The notes under the pieces are model-generated. The model worked only from the letters and a program-made list of their open reading frames with translations. It did not search any database and was not told where the DNA came from. Shown here in pieces: positions 1 to 8,984 of a DNA stretch of 41,271 nt. The translations under genes were made by a program, and so were the position numbers. This DNA is from Acetobacteraceae bacterium (GTDB lineage Bacteria; Pseudomonadota; Alphaproteobacteria; Acetobacterales; Acetobacteraceae): the NCBI GenBank assembly GCA_027326105.1, contig DAHWFB010000132.1, positions 1 through 41,271 on the forward strand, in the 5' to 3' direction. How positions within the stretch are numbered: position 1 is the first letter of the stretch; each line of letters begins with the position of its first letter.

Positions 1-181
1 CCGGCGCAGGGGCCGCGGCCGGGTGCGCGGCGGGCGGCGCGCCCGGCTTGGGCGGGACGAACCAGCCCGGATTCTGCCCCGCCGTCTGCGCCCGCGCGGC
101 GGCCCCGCCGAGGGCGGCTCCCGCAAGGGCGATGAGAAGAAGAGCGGCGAGGCCTCGCCGCGCCGAGAAAATGGATCCCAC
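1..181 (-). CDS. OmpH/Skp-family periplasmic chaperone, N-terminal part only (runs off window)
   Basis: Only the first 60 codons are inside the window. A GTG at 179-181 begins immediately at the bamA stop (TAGTG, sharing one base), with a CGAGG ribosome-binding sequence five bases upstream. The translation shows a positively charged N-terminus, a long Leu/Ala-rich hydrophobic core and an ARAQ-type signal-peptidase site, then a short Pro/Ala-rich segment with NPGWFVPPKP. A small secreted protein directly after bamA is the usual place of ompH/skp in alphaproteobacteria, where it escorts unfolded outer-membrane proteins to BamA. The assignment rests mainly on position and the signal peptide, because the coiled-coil tentacle region lies outside the window. 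Confidence 0.6.
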   Translation of the reverse strand, partial: MGSIFSARRGLAALLLIALAGAALGGAAARAQTAGQNPGWFVPPKPGAPPAAHPAAAPAP

Positions 182-2499
182 TAGAACCTCGTGCCAAAGC
201 CGAAACGGAAAACCTGGGTCTTGTCGTATTTGTATTTCACCACCGCGTCCGCGAAGTCGAGATCGAGCAGGCCGAACGGCGTCTTCCAGGAGAAGCCGAT
301 GCCGGCGCCGACGCGCGGGGAGGCATTGTCATAGACCGGGCCGAACTTCGCCGAAACCCCGGTGAGCGAGCCGACATCGACGAAGGCGCGGCCCGAGATG
401 CCGAGGTCGGGCGAGATCGGCAGCGGGAAGCGCAGCGTCGTCGTCTGGGTCCAGATGAAGCGGCCGCCGAGCGAGTCGCCGCTGTTGATGTCGTGCGGGC
501 CGGCGCCGCCGTCGGCGAAGCCGAGCAGATTGGCGCCGCCGAGGAAGAAACGGTCGATGATGCGGTCGTGATAGCCGTTGTAGTCGGTGAGGTAGCCGGC
601 GGACGCGCCGATCGCGATGCCCCAGTCGCTGTTGCCGGTGATGGCGTCGAGCGGAATGTAGTACGTGCCGCTGAGGTTGCCGCGCACGTAATAGGCCGAG
701 CCGCCGAGACCCGCGACGTCGCCGCCGACGCGGACGACGAAGCCGCGATGGGGGTCGATCGCGCTGTCGCGATAGTCGAAGGTGAAGGTGGTGCCGAGCT
801 GGGAGAGGAACGACCAGCCCGCCTCGTCGAGCACGTAGAGGCTGGCGCCGGTGACGATGTTGTACACGTTGCGGTCGACCGCCGAATAGGTCCAGGACTG
901 GCGGACGTGGTTGTTGAAGCTGTAGCCGAGGGTGAAATCCGTGCCGATGCGCTGCTCGTCGTAGGAGGAATTGATCTGGTTGTTGTTGATGGTGTCGAAA
1001 ATGTTGACGCCGGCGAGCAGGTTGCGGCCGAGGAAGTGGGGGTCGGTGATCGAGAGGTTGATCTGGGTCGCGCGCTGGGCGAGCAGCCCGTTGATGGCGA
1101 CGCGCCGGCCGGTGCCGAGGAAATTGTCCTGGCTGATGCCGAGGTTGGTGAGGAAGCCGATATCGGTCGAATAGCCGCCGCCGATGGTGAGCTGCCCGGT
1201 CGGCTTCTCCACCACCTTGGCGTGCACGATCACCTTGTCCGGCGTGGTGCCCGGGCTCGCGGTGATCGCGACCGACTTGAAGTAGTTGAGGTCGTGCAGC
1301 CGCTTGTCGGTGTTGCGGATGGAGCGCGCGATCAGCGGATCGCCCTCGGCGAGGTGGAATTCGCGGCGGATCACCTGGTCTTCGGTGCGGGTGTTGCCGG
1401 TGATCTCGATGCGCTGGATGTAGACGCGCGGTCCCTGGACGATGTTGAAGGTGAGCGCGATGGTGTGGGTCTTGGGGTTGCGGCGGATGTCGGGCTTCAC
1501 CTCGGCGAAGGGGAAGCCCTTCTGCTGCGCGGCATCGGAAATGCGCCGGATGGTCCGCCGGACCGCGTCCCCGTCGTACCAGTCCCCGGCGCCGAGGGCG
1601 AGATCGCCACGGAACTGCCTGGCGGCCAGCTTGGGGATCAGCGAATCGACGGTGACCTTGGCAACCTTCCACCGCGGGCCCTCATGGAGGGTGAAGGTCA
1701 GGAAGAAGGCGCGGCGGGTGGGCGACAGCTCGGCGTTGGCGGAGACGACGCGGAAATCGAGGAAGCCGTGGCGGAGGTAGAAACGGCGCAGCAGCTCCTC
1801 GTCGAACTTCACCCGGTCCGGGCTGTAGGTGTCCGACGAGGTGAGGAAGCGCCACCAGGCCTCCTGGCGGGTATTGATGACGGTGCGCAGCGTGCCCTCG
1901 CCGAAGGCGTGGTTGCCGACGAAGGCGATGCGGCTGACGAAGCTCGCCGGCCCGTCGTGGATGCGGAAGACGACGTTCACCCGGTTCTGCGAGAGCTTGA
2001 TGATCTCGGGGGTGACGGTGGCGTTGAAATGGCCCTTCTGGCCGTAGAGATTGAGGATGCGGCGACGGTCGGCGCGGGCGGTCGCGGCGGTGTAGACGGC
2101 GCGCGGGCGGAGCTGGATCTCGGCCGAGAGCTCCTTGGCGGTCAGCGCGTGGTTGCCCTCGAACGCGACCTGGTTGACGATCGGATTCTCGACCACGCGG
2201 ACCACCAGCACGTCGCCCTGGCGGGAGAAGGCGACGTTGCGGAAGAGACCGGTGGAATAGAGCACCTTGAGGCTGCGGTTGAGCTCGTTGGGATCGAAGG
2301 GCTGGCCGGGGGTGACCAGCAGGTAGGACCGGATGGTGGAGGCCTCGATCCGCTGGTTGCCGACCACGCGGATCGACGAGATGACCCCGCCGGGCGCGAC
2401 CGCCGCCGGCGCCGCCTGCGCGCGCGCGGGCGCGGCGGCCGGGATGGCGGCCGGAAGAAGAGCGATCAGCAGACAAACCCCTAGCCGCGCCGCGCGCAT
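181..2499 (-). CDS. bamA: Outer-membrane protein assembly factor BamA
   Basis: Central subunit of the BAM complex that folds and inserts beta-barrel proteins into the outer membrane. The 772-aa product has a signal peptide (about residues 1-28, ending near PARAQA), a POTRA array over roughly residues 35-430 (first repeat begins ISSIRVVGNQRIEASTIRSY) and a C-terminal 16-strand barrel ending in the sequence QVFRFGFGTRF, with the terminal Phe typical of outer-membrane barrels. Length is normal for the family. ATG at 2497-2499 is preferred because it starts the signal peptide and follows a GCGAGGC sequence; the open frame continues upstream without features. It lies 135 bp downstream of rseP and abuts the ompH-like gene, the standard envelope-biogenesis order. 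Confidence 0.97.
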   Translation of the reverse strand: MRAARLGVCLLIALLPAAIPAAAPARAQAAPAAVAPGGVISSIRVVGNQRIEASTIRSYLLVTPGQPFDPNELNRSLKVLYSTGLFRNVAFSRQGDVLVVRVVENPIVNQVAFEGNHALTAKELSAEIQLRPRAVYTAATARADRRRILNLYGQKGHFNATVTPEIIKLSQNRVNVVFRIHDGPASFVSRIAFVGNHAFGEGTLRTVINTRQEAWWRFLTSSDTYSPDRVKFDEELLRRFYLRHGFLDFRVVSANAELSPTRRAFFLTFTLHEGPRWKVAKVTVDSLIPKLAARQFRGDLALGAGDWYDGDAVRRTIRRISDAAQQKGFPFAEVKPDIRRNPKTHTIALTFNIVQGPRVYIQRIEITGNTRTEDQVIRREFHLAEGDPLIARSIRNTDKRLHDLNYFKSVAITASPGTTPDKVIVHAKVVEKPTGQLTIGGGYSTDIGFLTNLGISQDNFLGTGRRVAINGLLAQRATQINLSITDPHFLGRNLLAGVNIFDTINNNQINSSYDEQRIGTDFTLGYSFNNHVRQSWTYSAVDRNVYNIVTGASLYVLDEAGWSFLSQLGTTFTFDYRDSAIDPHRGFVVRVGGDVAGLGGSAYYVRGNLSGTYYIPLDAITGNSDWGIAIGASAGYLTDYNGYHDRIIDRFFLGGANLLGFADGGAGPHDINSGDSLGGRFIWTQTTTLRFPLPISPDLGISGRAFVDVGSLTGVSAKFGPVYDNASPRVGAGIGFSWKTPFGLLDLDFADAVVKYKYDKTQVFRFGFGTRF

Positions 2500-2604
2500 G
2501 CCTCGCAAGACGATGGTCTCCCTCACTGCGGCGGCGGCGGCCGCGCGCCTCTTCCCCGAATCGGCGGCCACCTTAGCCGCATGCCCCCGCCCGCGCCACC
2601 CGCC

Positions 2605-2622
2605 GCACCGCCCGCACCGCCC
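2605..2622. repeat. 9-bp tandem duplication between rseP and bamA
   Basis: GCACCGCCC occurs twice in a row in the 135-bp spacer just downstream of the rseP stop. It is short and GC-rich, so chance is possible. I list it because several gene ends in this window carry short tandem duplications. Confidence 0.5.
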
Positions 2623-2634
2623 GGCCACCCCGCT

Positions 2635-3729
2635 TCATCCGATCAGGCGCTTGAGGGCGGGGAAGAGATGGCCGAGATCGTTCCAGGTGGCGAAGACGAA
2701 GAGGGCGACGATCAGCGCGAGCCCGGCCCGCAAGCCGTATTCCTGCGCCCGCGCCGACAGCGGCCGGCCGCGCAGCGCCTCGATCGCGAAGAAGACCAGA
2801 TGCCCGCCATCGAGGATCGGGATGGGGAAGAGGTTGATCAGCCCGAGATTGATCGACAGCACGGCGATGAAGGAGACCAGGCTGGACAGACCGAGGGCGG
2901 CGACCTTGCCGGACAGCTCGGCGATGCGCAGCGGCCCGCCGATGCCGCCCGCCCCGCTCTGGCCCGAAACGATGTGCCACAGCCCGACCAGGGTGGCGCG
3001 GGCCACCCGCACCGTCTCCTCCACCCCGGCGAGCAGGGCGGCCGGCGGCGAGAGGCGCACGAGGCCGATGGTCCCCGAGGAAATGCCGAGCAGCCCGACC
3101 CGCCTGCCCGCGGCGATGCGCGAGCCCAGCGTCGCCCGGAGCACGAGCGTATGGGCCGCGCGCCGCACCGTGATGCGCACGGCGGCACCCGGGCGGGCCT
3201 CGATCTGCCGCTGCACGCCCCGGAAGCGATGGACGGCGACCCCGTCGATCGCGGTGATGCGGTCCCCCGGCGCCAGCCCGGCGGCGGCGGCGGCCGAGTG
3301 GGGCACGACCTGGCCCACCACCGCGGCCGGCACCGGCTGGCCGGCCACCGCGAACAGGCCGGCGAAGAGCAGCACCGCGAGCAGGAAATTCGCGATCGGG
3401 CCGGCGGCGACGATCAGCGCCCGCGAGCCCACCCCCTTGCCGTGGAAGGTCCGCCCCTCGACCCAGCGCGCCCGCTCGGCGGGGTCGGCCGCGCCCGGCT
3501 GCTCCATTCCGTGCATCTTGACGTAGCCGCCGAGCGGCAGGACGCAGATCTTCCAGACCGTGCCGGCGCGGTCGGTCCAGGTCAGCAGCGCCCGGCCGAA
3601 GCCGATGGAGAACGCCTCCACCCCCACCCCGCGGGCGCGGGCGGCGAGATAGTGGCCGAGCTCGTGGAAGAACACGAGCACGCCGATGACGACGGCGAAG
3701 GCGGCCAGCGAGCGCAGGAAATCGACCAT
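2635..3729 (-). CDS. rseP: RseP/site-2 intramembrane zinc metalloprotease
   Basis: Membrane-embedded protease of the S2P/M50 family, which cleaves anti-sigma factors and remnant signal peptides within the inner membrane. The 364-aa product has the zinc site FFHELGHYLA at about residues 19-28, a PDZ domain in the middle (GLAPGDRITAIDGVAV), and the second active-site motif near the C-terminus (NLFPIPILDGGHL, about residues 310-322) with the metal-binding Asp. There is one PDZ domain rather than the two of E. coli RseP, and the length is correspondingly short. ATG at 3727-3729 places the HExxH in the first membrane segment; an upstream in-frame start would add 19 residues. It sits 69 bp after dxr and 135 bp before bamA, the conserved order. 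Confidence 0.95.
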   Translation of the reverse strand: MVDFLRSLAAFAVVIGVLVFFHELGHYLAARARGVGVEAFSIGFGRALLTWTDRAGTVWKICVLPLGGYVKMHGMEQPGAADPAERARWVEGRTFHGKGVGSRALIVAAGPIANFLLAVLLFAGLFAVAGQPVPAAVVGQVVPHSAAAAAGLAPGDRITAIDGVAVHRFRGVQRQIEARPGAAVRITVRRAAHTLVLRATLGSRIAAGRRVGLLGISSGTIGLVRLSPPAALLAGVEETVRVARATLVGLWHIVSGQSGAGGIGGPLRIAELSGKVAALGLSSLVSFIAVLSINLGLINLFPIPILDGGHLVFFAIEALRGRPLSARAQEYGLRAGLALIVALFVFATWNDLGHLFPALKRLIG

Positions 3730-3798
3730 GGGCGTGTTCTTACCGGCAAAATCCGCGCGAAGGAACCGCCAGCGCGGACACGGCATGCGGGCGCGGCT

Positions 3799-4968
3799 TC
3801 ATGCCGCCCGCGCCGCCGCCCGGCGCGCCACCGCGACCTCGGCCGCGCGGCGCCCCTCGGCATCCAGCGCCAGCACCGCGGCGAGGCTGGCGGCCTCCGG
3901 CGCGCCGAGCGCCGCGAGCACGCTCTCCGCCACCGCGACGATGTCGAGGAAGCCGATGCGGCCGGCGAGGAAGGCCGCGACCGCCACCTCGTTGGCAGCG
4001 TTGAGCAGGGCGGGCGCGCCGCCGCCGGCCGCGAGTGCGGCGCGGGCGAGCCCGAGCGCGGGAAAGCGCGCGGGGTCGGGAGCGGAGAATTCGAGCCCGC
4101 CGACGGCGGCCAGGTCGAGCCGCGGGGACGGCGTTTGCAGCCGCTCCGGCCAGCCCAGCGCGTGCGCGATGGGGATGCGCATGTCGGGGGCGCCGAGCTG
4201 GGCGAGCACGCTGCCGTCGCGGTAGCAGACCATGCCGTGGACGACCGACTGCGGGTGGATCAGCACCTCGATCCGCGCCCCCTCGATGGCGAACAGGCGG
4301 GCGGCCTCGATCACCTCGAGGCCCTTGTTCATCATGGTCGCCGAATCGATGCTGATCTTGGCGCCCATCGACCATACCGGATGGCGCAGCGCCGCCTCCG
4401 GGGTGACCGCGGCCATCTCCCCGAGCGGCAGGGTGCGGAAGGGACCGCCGGAGGCGGTGAGCACGATGCGCTCGACCGCCTCGCGACGGTCGCCGGCGAG
4501 GGCCTGGAAGATCGCGTTGTGCTCGGAATCGACCGGCAGCAGCACGGCGCCGGCGGCGGCCACCGCGGCCAGCATGACCTCGCCCGCCGAGACCAGCGCC
4601 TCCTTGTTGGCGAGTGCGATGGTGCCGCCGCGGCGGATGGCGGCGAGCGTGGGGCCGAGACCGGCGGCGCCGGTGATCGCGGCCATCGTCCAGTCCGCCG
4701 GGCGGGCCGCGGCCTCGACCACCGCCGCCTCGCCCGCCGCCGTCGCGATGCCCGAGCCGGCGAGGGCGGCGCGCAAGGCCTCCGCCTGGGCGGGATCGGC
4801 GATCACCGCGATTTCGGCCGCGAGCGCGCGGGCCTGCTCGGCGAGCAGGGCGGCGTTGGCGCCACCGATCAGGGCGCGGACCCGGAAGCGGGCGCGGTCG
4901 CGCAGCAGGAGATCGACGGTCTGGCGGCCGACGCTGCCGGTGGCGCCGAGCAGGGTGACGGTCTTCAT
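3799..4968 (-). CDS. dxr: 1-deoxy-D-xylulose 5-phosphate reductoisomerase
   Basis: Second enzyme of the MEP isoprenoid pathway, converting DXP to 2-C-methyl-D-erythritol 4-phosphate with NADPH. The 389-aa sequence shows the N-terminal NADPH site LLGATGSVGRQT (residues about 6-17), ALANKEALVSAG, the metal-binding PVDSEHNAIFQAL and the substrate-loop region SMGAKISIDSATMMNKGLE, followed by the C-terminal four-helix region. Length matches the family. The ATG lies 13 bp after the cdsA stop; the intervening G-run is the only ribosome-binding candidate. Placement between cdsA and rseP is the standard arrangement and ties isoprenoid supply to the undecaprenyl synthase upstream. Confidence 0.97.
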   Translation of the reverse strand: MKTVTLLGATGSVGRQTVDLLLRDRARFRVRALIGGANAALLAEQARALAAEIAVIADPAQAEALRAALAGSGIATAAGEAAVVEAAARPADWTMAAITGAAGLGPTLAAIRRGGTIALANKEALVSAGEVMLAAVAAAGAVLLPVDSEHNAIFQALAGDRREAVERIVLTASGGPFRTLPLGEMAAVTPEAALRHPVWSMGAKISIDSATMMNKGLEVIEAARLFAIEGARIEVLIHPQSVVHGMVCYRDGSVLAQLGAPDMRIPIAHALGWPERLQTPSPRLDLAAVGGLEFSAPDPARFPALGLARAALAAGGGAPALLNAANEVAVAAFLAGRIGFLDIVAVAESVLAALGAPEAASLAAVLALDAEGRRAAEVAVARRAAARAA

Positions 4969-4981
4969 CGCGCCCCCCCGC

Positions 4982-5869
4982 TCATCGCCACAGCGGCACG
5001 GCGGGGCCGGCGATCCAGGCCAGCGCCGCGGCGGCGGGTGCGGCGAGCAGCAGCGCGTCCACGCGGTCGAGCAGGCCGCCGTGGCCGGGGATGATCCGCC
5101 CCGTATCCTTGACCCCGAAGCGGCGCTTGAGCGCGCTTTCCAGCAGGTCCCCGGCCTGGGCGGCGAGGCCGAGCAGGAGTGCCGCGGCGAGCGCGCCCCG
5201 CGCCCCCGCCCACGAGGCGGCGGGGCCGGCCAGTGCTGCCACCGCCTCGCCCGCGAGCACGGCGGCGAGCAGGCCGCCGGCGGCGCCGCTCCAGGTCTTG
5301 GCCGGGGAGAGGCGCGGCGCGAGACGGGGTCCGCCGCAGGCGCGCCCGGCGAAGAAGGCGCCGGTATCGCTGGCCCAGACCACCAGCAGGACGAAGGCGA
5401 GATCGGCGAGGCCCGCGGCCGGGCGGGCGCGCAGCCAGACCAGCGCGAGACCGGCGGCACCGATGTAGGGCACCCCGAGACCGAGCCAGAACGGCCGCGC
5501 CCGGCCGGTGCGTGGCAGCACGAAGGCGAGCGCGAGACCGACGGCGAGCGCGCCGAGCCCCGCGCCGTAGCGGCCGAGCACTCCGGCCAGAGCCGCCGCC
5601 GCCACCAGCACCGGCACCGCGAGGCCGGGCAGGGCGAAGGGGCGAAAGCCGGCGAGGCTCGCCCACTCCACCCCGGAGCCGGCGGCCAGCGCCGCAATCA
5701 GCACCGCCCACGCCGGCCCCCCCGCCCAGGCGCAGAAGAGGGCGGGCGGCACCAGGACGGCGGCGGAGGCGAACCGGCGCGGCAGATCGCCCCAGCCCGC
5801 CCCCCGGCCTGCCTCCGAGCGCGCCCCGAGACGCCAGCGAGCCAGCCGCGCGGGAGGAGGCTCAGCCAA
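4982..5869 (-). CDS. cdsA: Phosphatidate cytidylyltransferase (CDP-diglyceride synthase)
   Basis: Makes CDP-diacylglycerol from phosphatidate and CTP in the inner membrane, the entry point to phospholipid head-group synthesis. Multiple hydrophobic Ala/Leu/Val-rich segments span the protein, and the CDS signature KDTGRIIPGHGGLLDRVD lies near the C-terminus. The start is uncertain. A TTG at 5867-5869 overlaps the uppS stop by 8 bp and gives 295 aa, which fits the operon; an ATG at 5900-5902 would lie 41 bp inside uppS and add 11 residues. Neither has a strong ribosome-binding sequence, so translational coupling to uppS is likely. Confidence 0.92.
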   Translation of the reverse strand: MAEPPPARLARWRLGARSEAGRGAGWGDLPRRFASAAVLVPPALFCAWAGGPAWAVLIAALAAGSGVEWASLAGFRPFALPGLAVPVLVAAAALAGVLGRYGAGLGALAVGLALAFVLPRTGRARPFWLGLGVPYIGAAGLALVWLRARPAAGLADLAFVLLVVWASDTGAFFAGRACGGPRLAPRLSPAKTWSGAAGGLLAAVLAGEAVAALAGPAASWAGARGALAAALLLGLAAQAGDLLESALKRRFGVKDTGRIIPGHGGLLDRVDALLLAAPAAAALAWIAGPAVPLWR

Positions 5870-6638
5870 GCCGCGCCCCGAAGCGGCGCTCGCGGCCGGC
5901 ATATTCGGCGAGCGCGGCGGCGAGATGCTCGGCGCCGAAATCGGGCCACAGCACGTCGAGGAAGACCAGCTCGGCATAGGCCGCCTGCCAGAGCAGGAAG
6001 TTGGACAGGCGACGCTCGCCGGAGGTGCGGATGAGCAGGTCGGGATCGGGCATGCCGGCGGTGAAGAGATGGCGGGCGAAGCCGGCCTCGTCCAGCGCGG
6101 CGGGGTCGAGCCCGCCGGCCCCGGCCTGGCGCGCGATCGCCCGTGCCGCCGCCACCAGCTCGGCGCGCCCGCCGTAGGACAGCGCCATCACCAGATCGAG
6201 CCTCGTGTTCGCCACGGTGTCGGCCTCGGCGGCGGCGAGGGCGGCGGCGAGCTCGGCGCCGAAGCGCTCGCGCTCGCCGATGACGTGCAGGCGGACGCCG
6301 GCGGAGGCGAGTTCGGCCAGTTCGTGGGCGAGGTAGTGGCGCAGCAGGCCCTTGAGGTCGGCGATCTCCTCCTGCGGGCGGCGCCAGTTCTCCGACGAGA
6401 AGGCGTAGAGGGTGAGCCAGCCGACCCCCGCCGCGATCGCCGCCTCCACCGTCCGGCGCACGGCGGCGACACCGGCGCGATGGCCGGCCAGGCGCGGCAC
6501 GCCGCGCGCGGCCGCCCAGCGGCCGTTGCCGTCCATGATGATGGCGACATGGCGGGGCGGGGCGCGCCCGGGTGCGGCGGGAACGTCCGCGGCGGGGACG
6601 GCGGCGGAAGGGGCGCGGCGGGAGGAGAGCAGGGCCAT
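5862..6638 (-). CDS. uppS: Di-trans,poly-cis-undecaprenyl diphosphate synthase
   Basis: Condenses isopentenyl diphosphate onto farnesyl diphosphate to make the C55 lipid carrier for peptidoglycan and polysaccharides. The 258-aa protein has the cis-prenyltransferase motifs HVAIIMDGNGRWA (about residues 30-42, catalytic Asp), YAFSSENWRRP, and the C-terminal RTSGERRLSNFLLWQAAYAE block. A roughly 25-residue Ala/Pro-rich extension precedes the first motif. The ATG follows the frr stop by one base (TGAGATG), so translation is probably coupled. Confidence 0.96.
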   Translation of the reverse strand: MALLSSRRAPSAAVPAADVPAAPGRAPPRHVAIIMDGNGRWAAARGVPRLAGHRAGVAAVRRTVEAAIAAGVGWLTLYAFSSENWRRPQEEIADLKGLLRHYLAHELAELASAGVRLHVIGERERFGAELAAALAAAEADTVANTRLDLVMALSYGGRAELVAAARAIARQAGAGGLDPAALDEAGFARHLFTAGMPDPDLLIRTSGERRLSNFLLWQAAYAELVFLDVLWPDFGAEHLAAALAEYAGRERRFGARLG

Positions 6639-6639
6639 C

Positions 6640-7206
6640 TCAGACCTGGCGGATTTCCTTGTCCTTGTCGGTGAGCGCCTCGTCGATGCGCTTGATGAAG
6701 CGGTCGGTCAGCTTCTGGATCTCGTCCGCCCAGTCGCGCATCGCGTCCTCGCCGATCTGGTGCTTCTTTTCGAGGTGCTTGACCTGTTCCATCCCGTCCC
6801 GGCGGACGCCGCGCACGGCGACGCGGGCGCCCTCGGCGTAGCGGCCGGCGGCCTTGGCGAGTTCGGCCCGGCGCTCGGCGGTGAGCTGCGGGATGGGGAC
6901 GCGCACGAGCTGCCCGTCGGCCGCCGGGTTGAGACCGAGGCCGCAGTCGCGGATGGCGGTGACGACGGCGTTGACCAGCGCGCGGTCCCAGACCTGGACC
7001 GTGATCATCCGCGGCTCGGGCACCGCGATGGTGCCGACCTGGGGCAGCGGCATCTCCGAGCCATAGGCGGGAACCCGCACCGGCTCGACCAGGCCGGGGC
7101 TCGCGCGGCCGGTGCGCAGGCCCGCGAACTCGCGCTTGAGGGTTTCCATCGCGCCTTCCATGCGCTTCATCAGATCCTGCTTCAACGCATTGAGATCGGC
7201 GGACAT
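6640..7206 (-). CDS. frr: Ribosome recycling factor
   Basis: Releases the post-termination ribosome from mRNA with EF-G. The 188-aa product is the expected length, with the N-terminal helix block MEGAMETLKREFAGLRTGRA and the C-terminal RRDGMEQVKHLEKKHQIGED region of the three-helix bundle. A strong GAAGGAGG ribosome-binding sequence precedes the ATG. It follows pyrH by 23 bp and is one base from uppS, within the translation/envelope operon. Confidence 0.97.
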   Translation of the reverse strand: MSADLNALKQDLMKRMEGAMETLKREFAGLRTGRASPGLVEPVRVPAYGSEMPLPQVGTIAVPEPRMITVQVWDRALVNAVVTAIRDCGLGLNPAADGQLVRVPIPQLTAERRAELAKAAGRYAEGARVAVRGVRRDGMEQVKHLEKKHQIGEDAMRDWADEIQKLTDRFIKRIDEALTDKDKEIRQV

Positions 7207-7229
7207 TCCTGCCTCCTTCCGGCGCGCGC

Positions 7230-7952
7230 TCAGCGATCGATGATGCGGGTGAAGCGGCCTTCGCCGCGCATCACCCGCCCGAAGGCGCCCGCACTGTGGA
7301 TGTTGAAGACGACGATCGGCAGACCGTTCTCGCGGGCGAGCGAGATCGCCGCCGCGTCCATCACCGCGAGGTCGCGGGCGAGCACGTCGAGATAGGTGAG
7401 CTCGGCATAGCGCTCGGCGCCTTCCACCTTGCGCGGATCGGCGGAATAGACGCCGTCCACCTGGGTGCCCTTGAACAGCGCGTCGCAGCCCATCTCGGCG
7501 GCGCGCAGGGCGGCCGCGGTGTCGGTGGTGAAGAACGGGTTGCCGGTGCCGCCGGCGAAGATCACCACCCTCCCCTTCTCCATGTGGCGGATGGCGCGGC
7601 GGCGGATGAAGGGTTCGCAGACGCTCGACATCGGGATGGCGGACTGCACCCGCGTGGTCACCCCGGCCTTCTCGAGCGCGCTCTGCATGGCGAGCGCGTT
7701 GATCACGGTCGCCAGCATGCCCATCGAGTCGGCCTGGGCGCGGTCCATGCCGCTGGCCGCGCCGGAGACGCCGCGGAAGATGTTGCCGCCGCCGATGACG
7801 AGGCAGATCTCGGCCCCGGCGGTGGCGACATCGGCGATGTCGGCGGCGATGCGCACGACCATCTCGTTGTCGAGGCCGAACTCGCGCCGGCCCATCAGCG
7901 CCTCGCCGGAGAGCTTGAGCAGGACCCTGCGGTAGGCGTGGGACGCGGACAT
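7230..7952 (-). CDS. pyrH: UMP kinase
   Basis: Phosphorylates UMP to UDP in pyrimidine nucleotide synthesis. The 240-aa protein shows amino-acid-kinase-family motifs: [11 protein letters not shown] near the N-terminus, [27 protein letters not shown] and the Asp-rich [14 protein letters not shown] segment. Length is typical of bacterial PyrH. It lies 10 bp downstream of tsf and 23 bp upstream of frr. Confidence 0.97.
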   Translation of the reverse strand: MSASHAYRRVLLKLSGEALMGRREFGLDNEMVVRIAADIADVATAGAEICLVIGGGNIFRGVSGAASGMDRAQADSMGMLATVINALAMQSALEKAGVTTRVQSAIPMSSVCEPFIRRRAIRHMEKGRVVIFAGGTGNPFFTTDTAAALRAAEMGCDALFKGTQVDGVYSADPRKVEGAERYAELTYLDVLARDLAVMDAAAISLARENGLPIVVFNIHSAGAFGRVMRGEGRFTRIIDR

Positions 7953-7962
7953 CGGCGCCTGC

Positions 7963-8892
7963 TCAGCCGGCCCCGGCCGCTTCCTTCACGCCGGCCGCCG
8001 CGGCGACCTCGGCGGCGAAGTCGCCCTCCTGTTTCTCGATCCCCTCGCCGAGCTGGAAGCGGGCGAAGGCGGAAACCCGGGCGCCGGCCTTGGCGAGCAC
8101 GGCCTTCACCCGGCTTTCGCCGTCGTGCAGCCAGACCTGCTCGAGCAGGACCACCTCCTCGTAGTATTTGCGGATGCGGCCATCGACCATCTTCTCGATC
8201 ACCGCCTCGGGCTTGCCGGAGGTGCGGGCCTGCTCGGCGAGCACCGAACGCTCGCGCTCGAGCGCCGCCGGGTCGACGCCGCCGATGTCCACCGCCTCGG
8301 CGCGGTGGGCGGCGACCTGCATGCCGATCTGGCGGCCGAGCAGTTCGAGCCCCTCGAACTCGTTGGCCGCCTCGACCGCGACGAGCACGCCGATGCGGCC
8401 GAGCCCGGGGCGGAGCGCGTTGTGGACATAGGTGCCGACCACGCCGGAGGCGACGGAAAGCACGCGGGCGCGGCGCAGCGACAGGTGCTCGCCGATGGTG
8501 GCGACGAGATGGGTGAGCTCGTCCGCCACCGTGCGCCCGGTGCCGGGGAAGGGAGCGGCGCGGACGGTGTCCAGATCCTCGCCGGTTTCGAGCGCGATGC
8601 GGGCCACCGTTTCGACGAAATTCTGGAAGGTCTCGTTGCGGGCGACGAAGTCGGTCTCGGCGTTGACCTCGACCATGGCGCCGCGGCCGGGGACGGAGGC
8701 GACGCCGATCAGCCCCTCGGCCGCCACCCGGCCCGCCTTGCGGGCGGCGGCGGCGAGGCCCTTCTTGCGCAGCCAGTCGACCGCGGCTTCCATTTCGCCG
8801 GCGGTCTCGGCGAGCGCGCGCTTGCAGTCCATCATGCCGGCGCCGGTCTTCTCGCGCAGTTCCTTGACCATCGCCGCGGTGATTTCGGCCAT
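7963..8892 (-). CDS. tsf: Elongation factor Ts
   Basis: Guanine nucleotide exchange factor that recharges EF-Tu. The 309-aa protein starts [20 protein letters not shown], the conserved UBA-like N-terminal domain, and carries the EF-Tu-contacting [13 protein letters not shown] motif at about residues 79-91, then two core subdomains. I prefer ATG at 8890-8892 over an in-frame ATG three codons upstream, because it matches the family N-terminus and is preceded by GCGAGAG. It lies 92 bp downstream of rpsB, and that spacer holds a 14-bp-period repeat array. Confidence 0.97.
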   Translation of the reverse strand: MAEITAAMVKELREKTGAGMMDCKRALAETAGEMEAAVDWLRKKGLAAAARKAGRVAAEGLIGVASVPGRGAMVEVNAETDFVARNETFQNFVETVARIALETGEDLDTVRAAPFPGTGRTVADELTHLVATIGEHLSLRRARVLSVASGVVGTYVHNALRPGLGRIGVLVAVEAANEFEGLELLGRQIGMQVAAHRAEAVDIGGVDPAALERERSVLAEQARTSGKPEAVIEKMVDGRIRKYYEEVVLLEQVWLHDGESRVKAVLAKAGARVSAFARFQLGEGIEKQEGDFAAEVAAAAGVKEAAGAG

Positions 8893-8910
8893 CTCTCGCA
8901 CTCCGTTTCG

Positions 8911-8976
8911 TTGTCGCCGGCCTGTCGGCGCCGGGCTGTCGTCGCCGGGCCTTGTCGCCGGGCTGTCGTCGCCGCC
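8911..8976. repeat. Five-copy, 13-14-bp-period tandem repeat between rpsB and tsf
   Basis: Five imperfect copies of CTGTCGTCGCCGGG lie head to tail: about 8910-8921, then 8922-8935, 8936-8949, 8950-8962 and 8963-8976. The third matches the unit exactly; the others differ by one to four bases or lack one or two. The array begins 8 bp beyond the rpsB stop and ends 18 bp before the tsf start. It may form weak structures between the two cistrons; no function is evident. Confidence 0.8.
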
Positions 8977-8984
8977 GGTCGCGC

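Noticed and set aside
493-2484. Long open frame antisense to bamA
   Set aside because: It is a by-product of high GC: composition is repetitive Val/Ala/Asp/Glu with no recognisable domain, and bamA on the other strand is certain. The same applies to long open frames antisense to rseP-dxr, thrS and flhA.
5862-5902. ATG at 5902 as the cdsA start
   Set aside because: It would lie 41 bp inside uppS with no ribosome-binding sequence. The TTG at 5869 fits the overlapped-operon style better, though this is not settled.
8910-8976. CRISPR-like array
   Set aside because: Repeats are 13-14 bp, contiguous and without spacers, and no cas gene is present.
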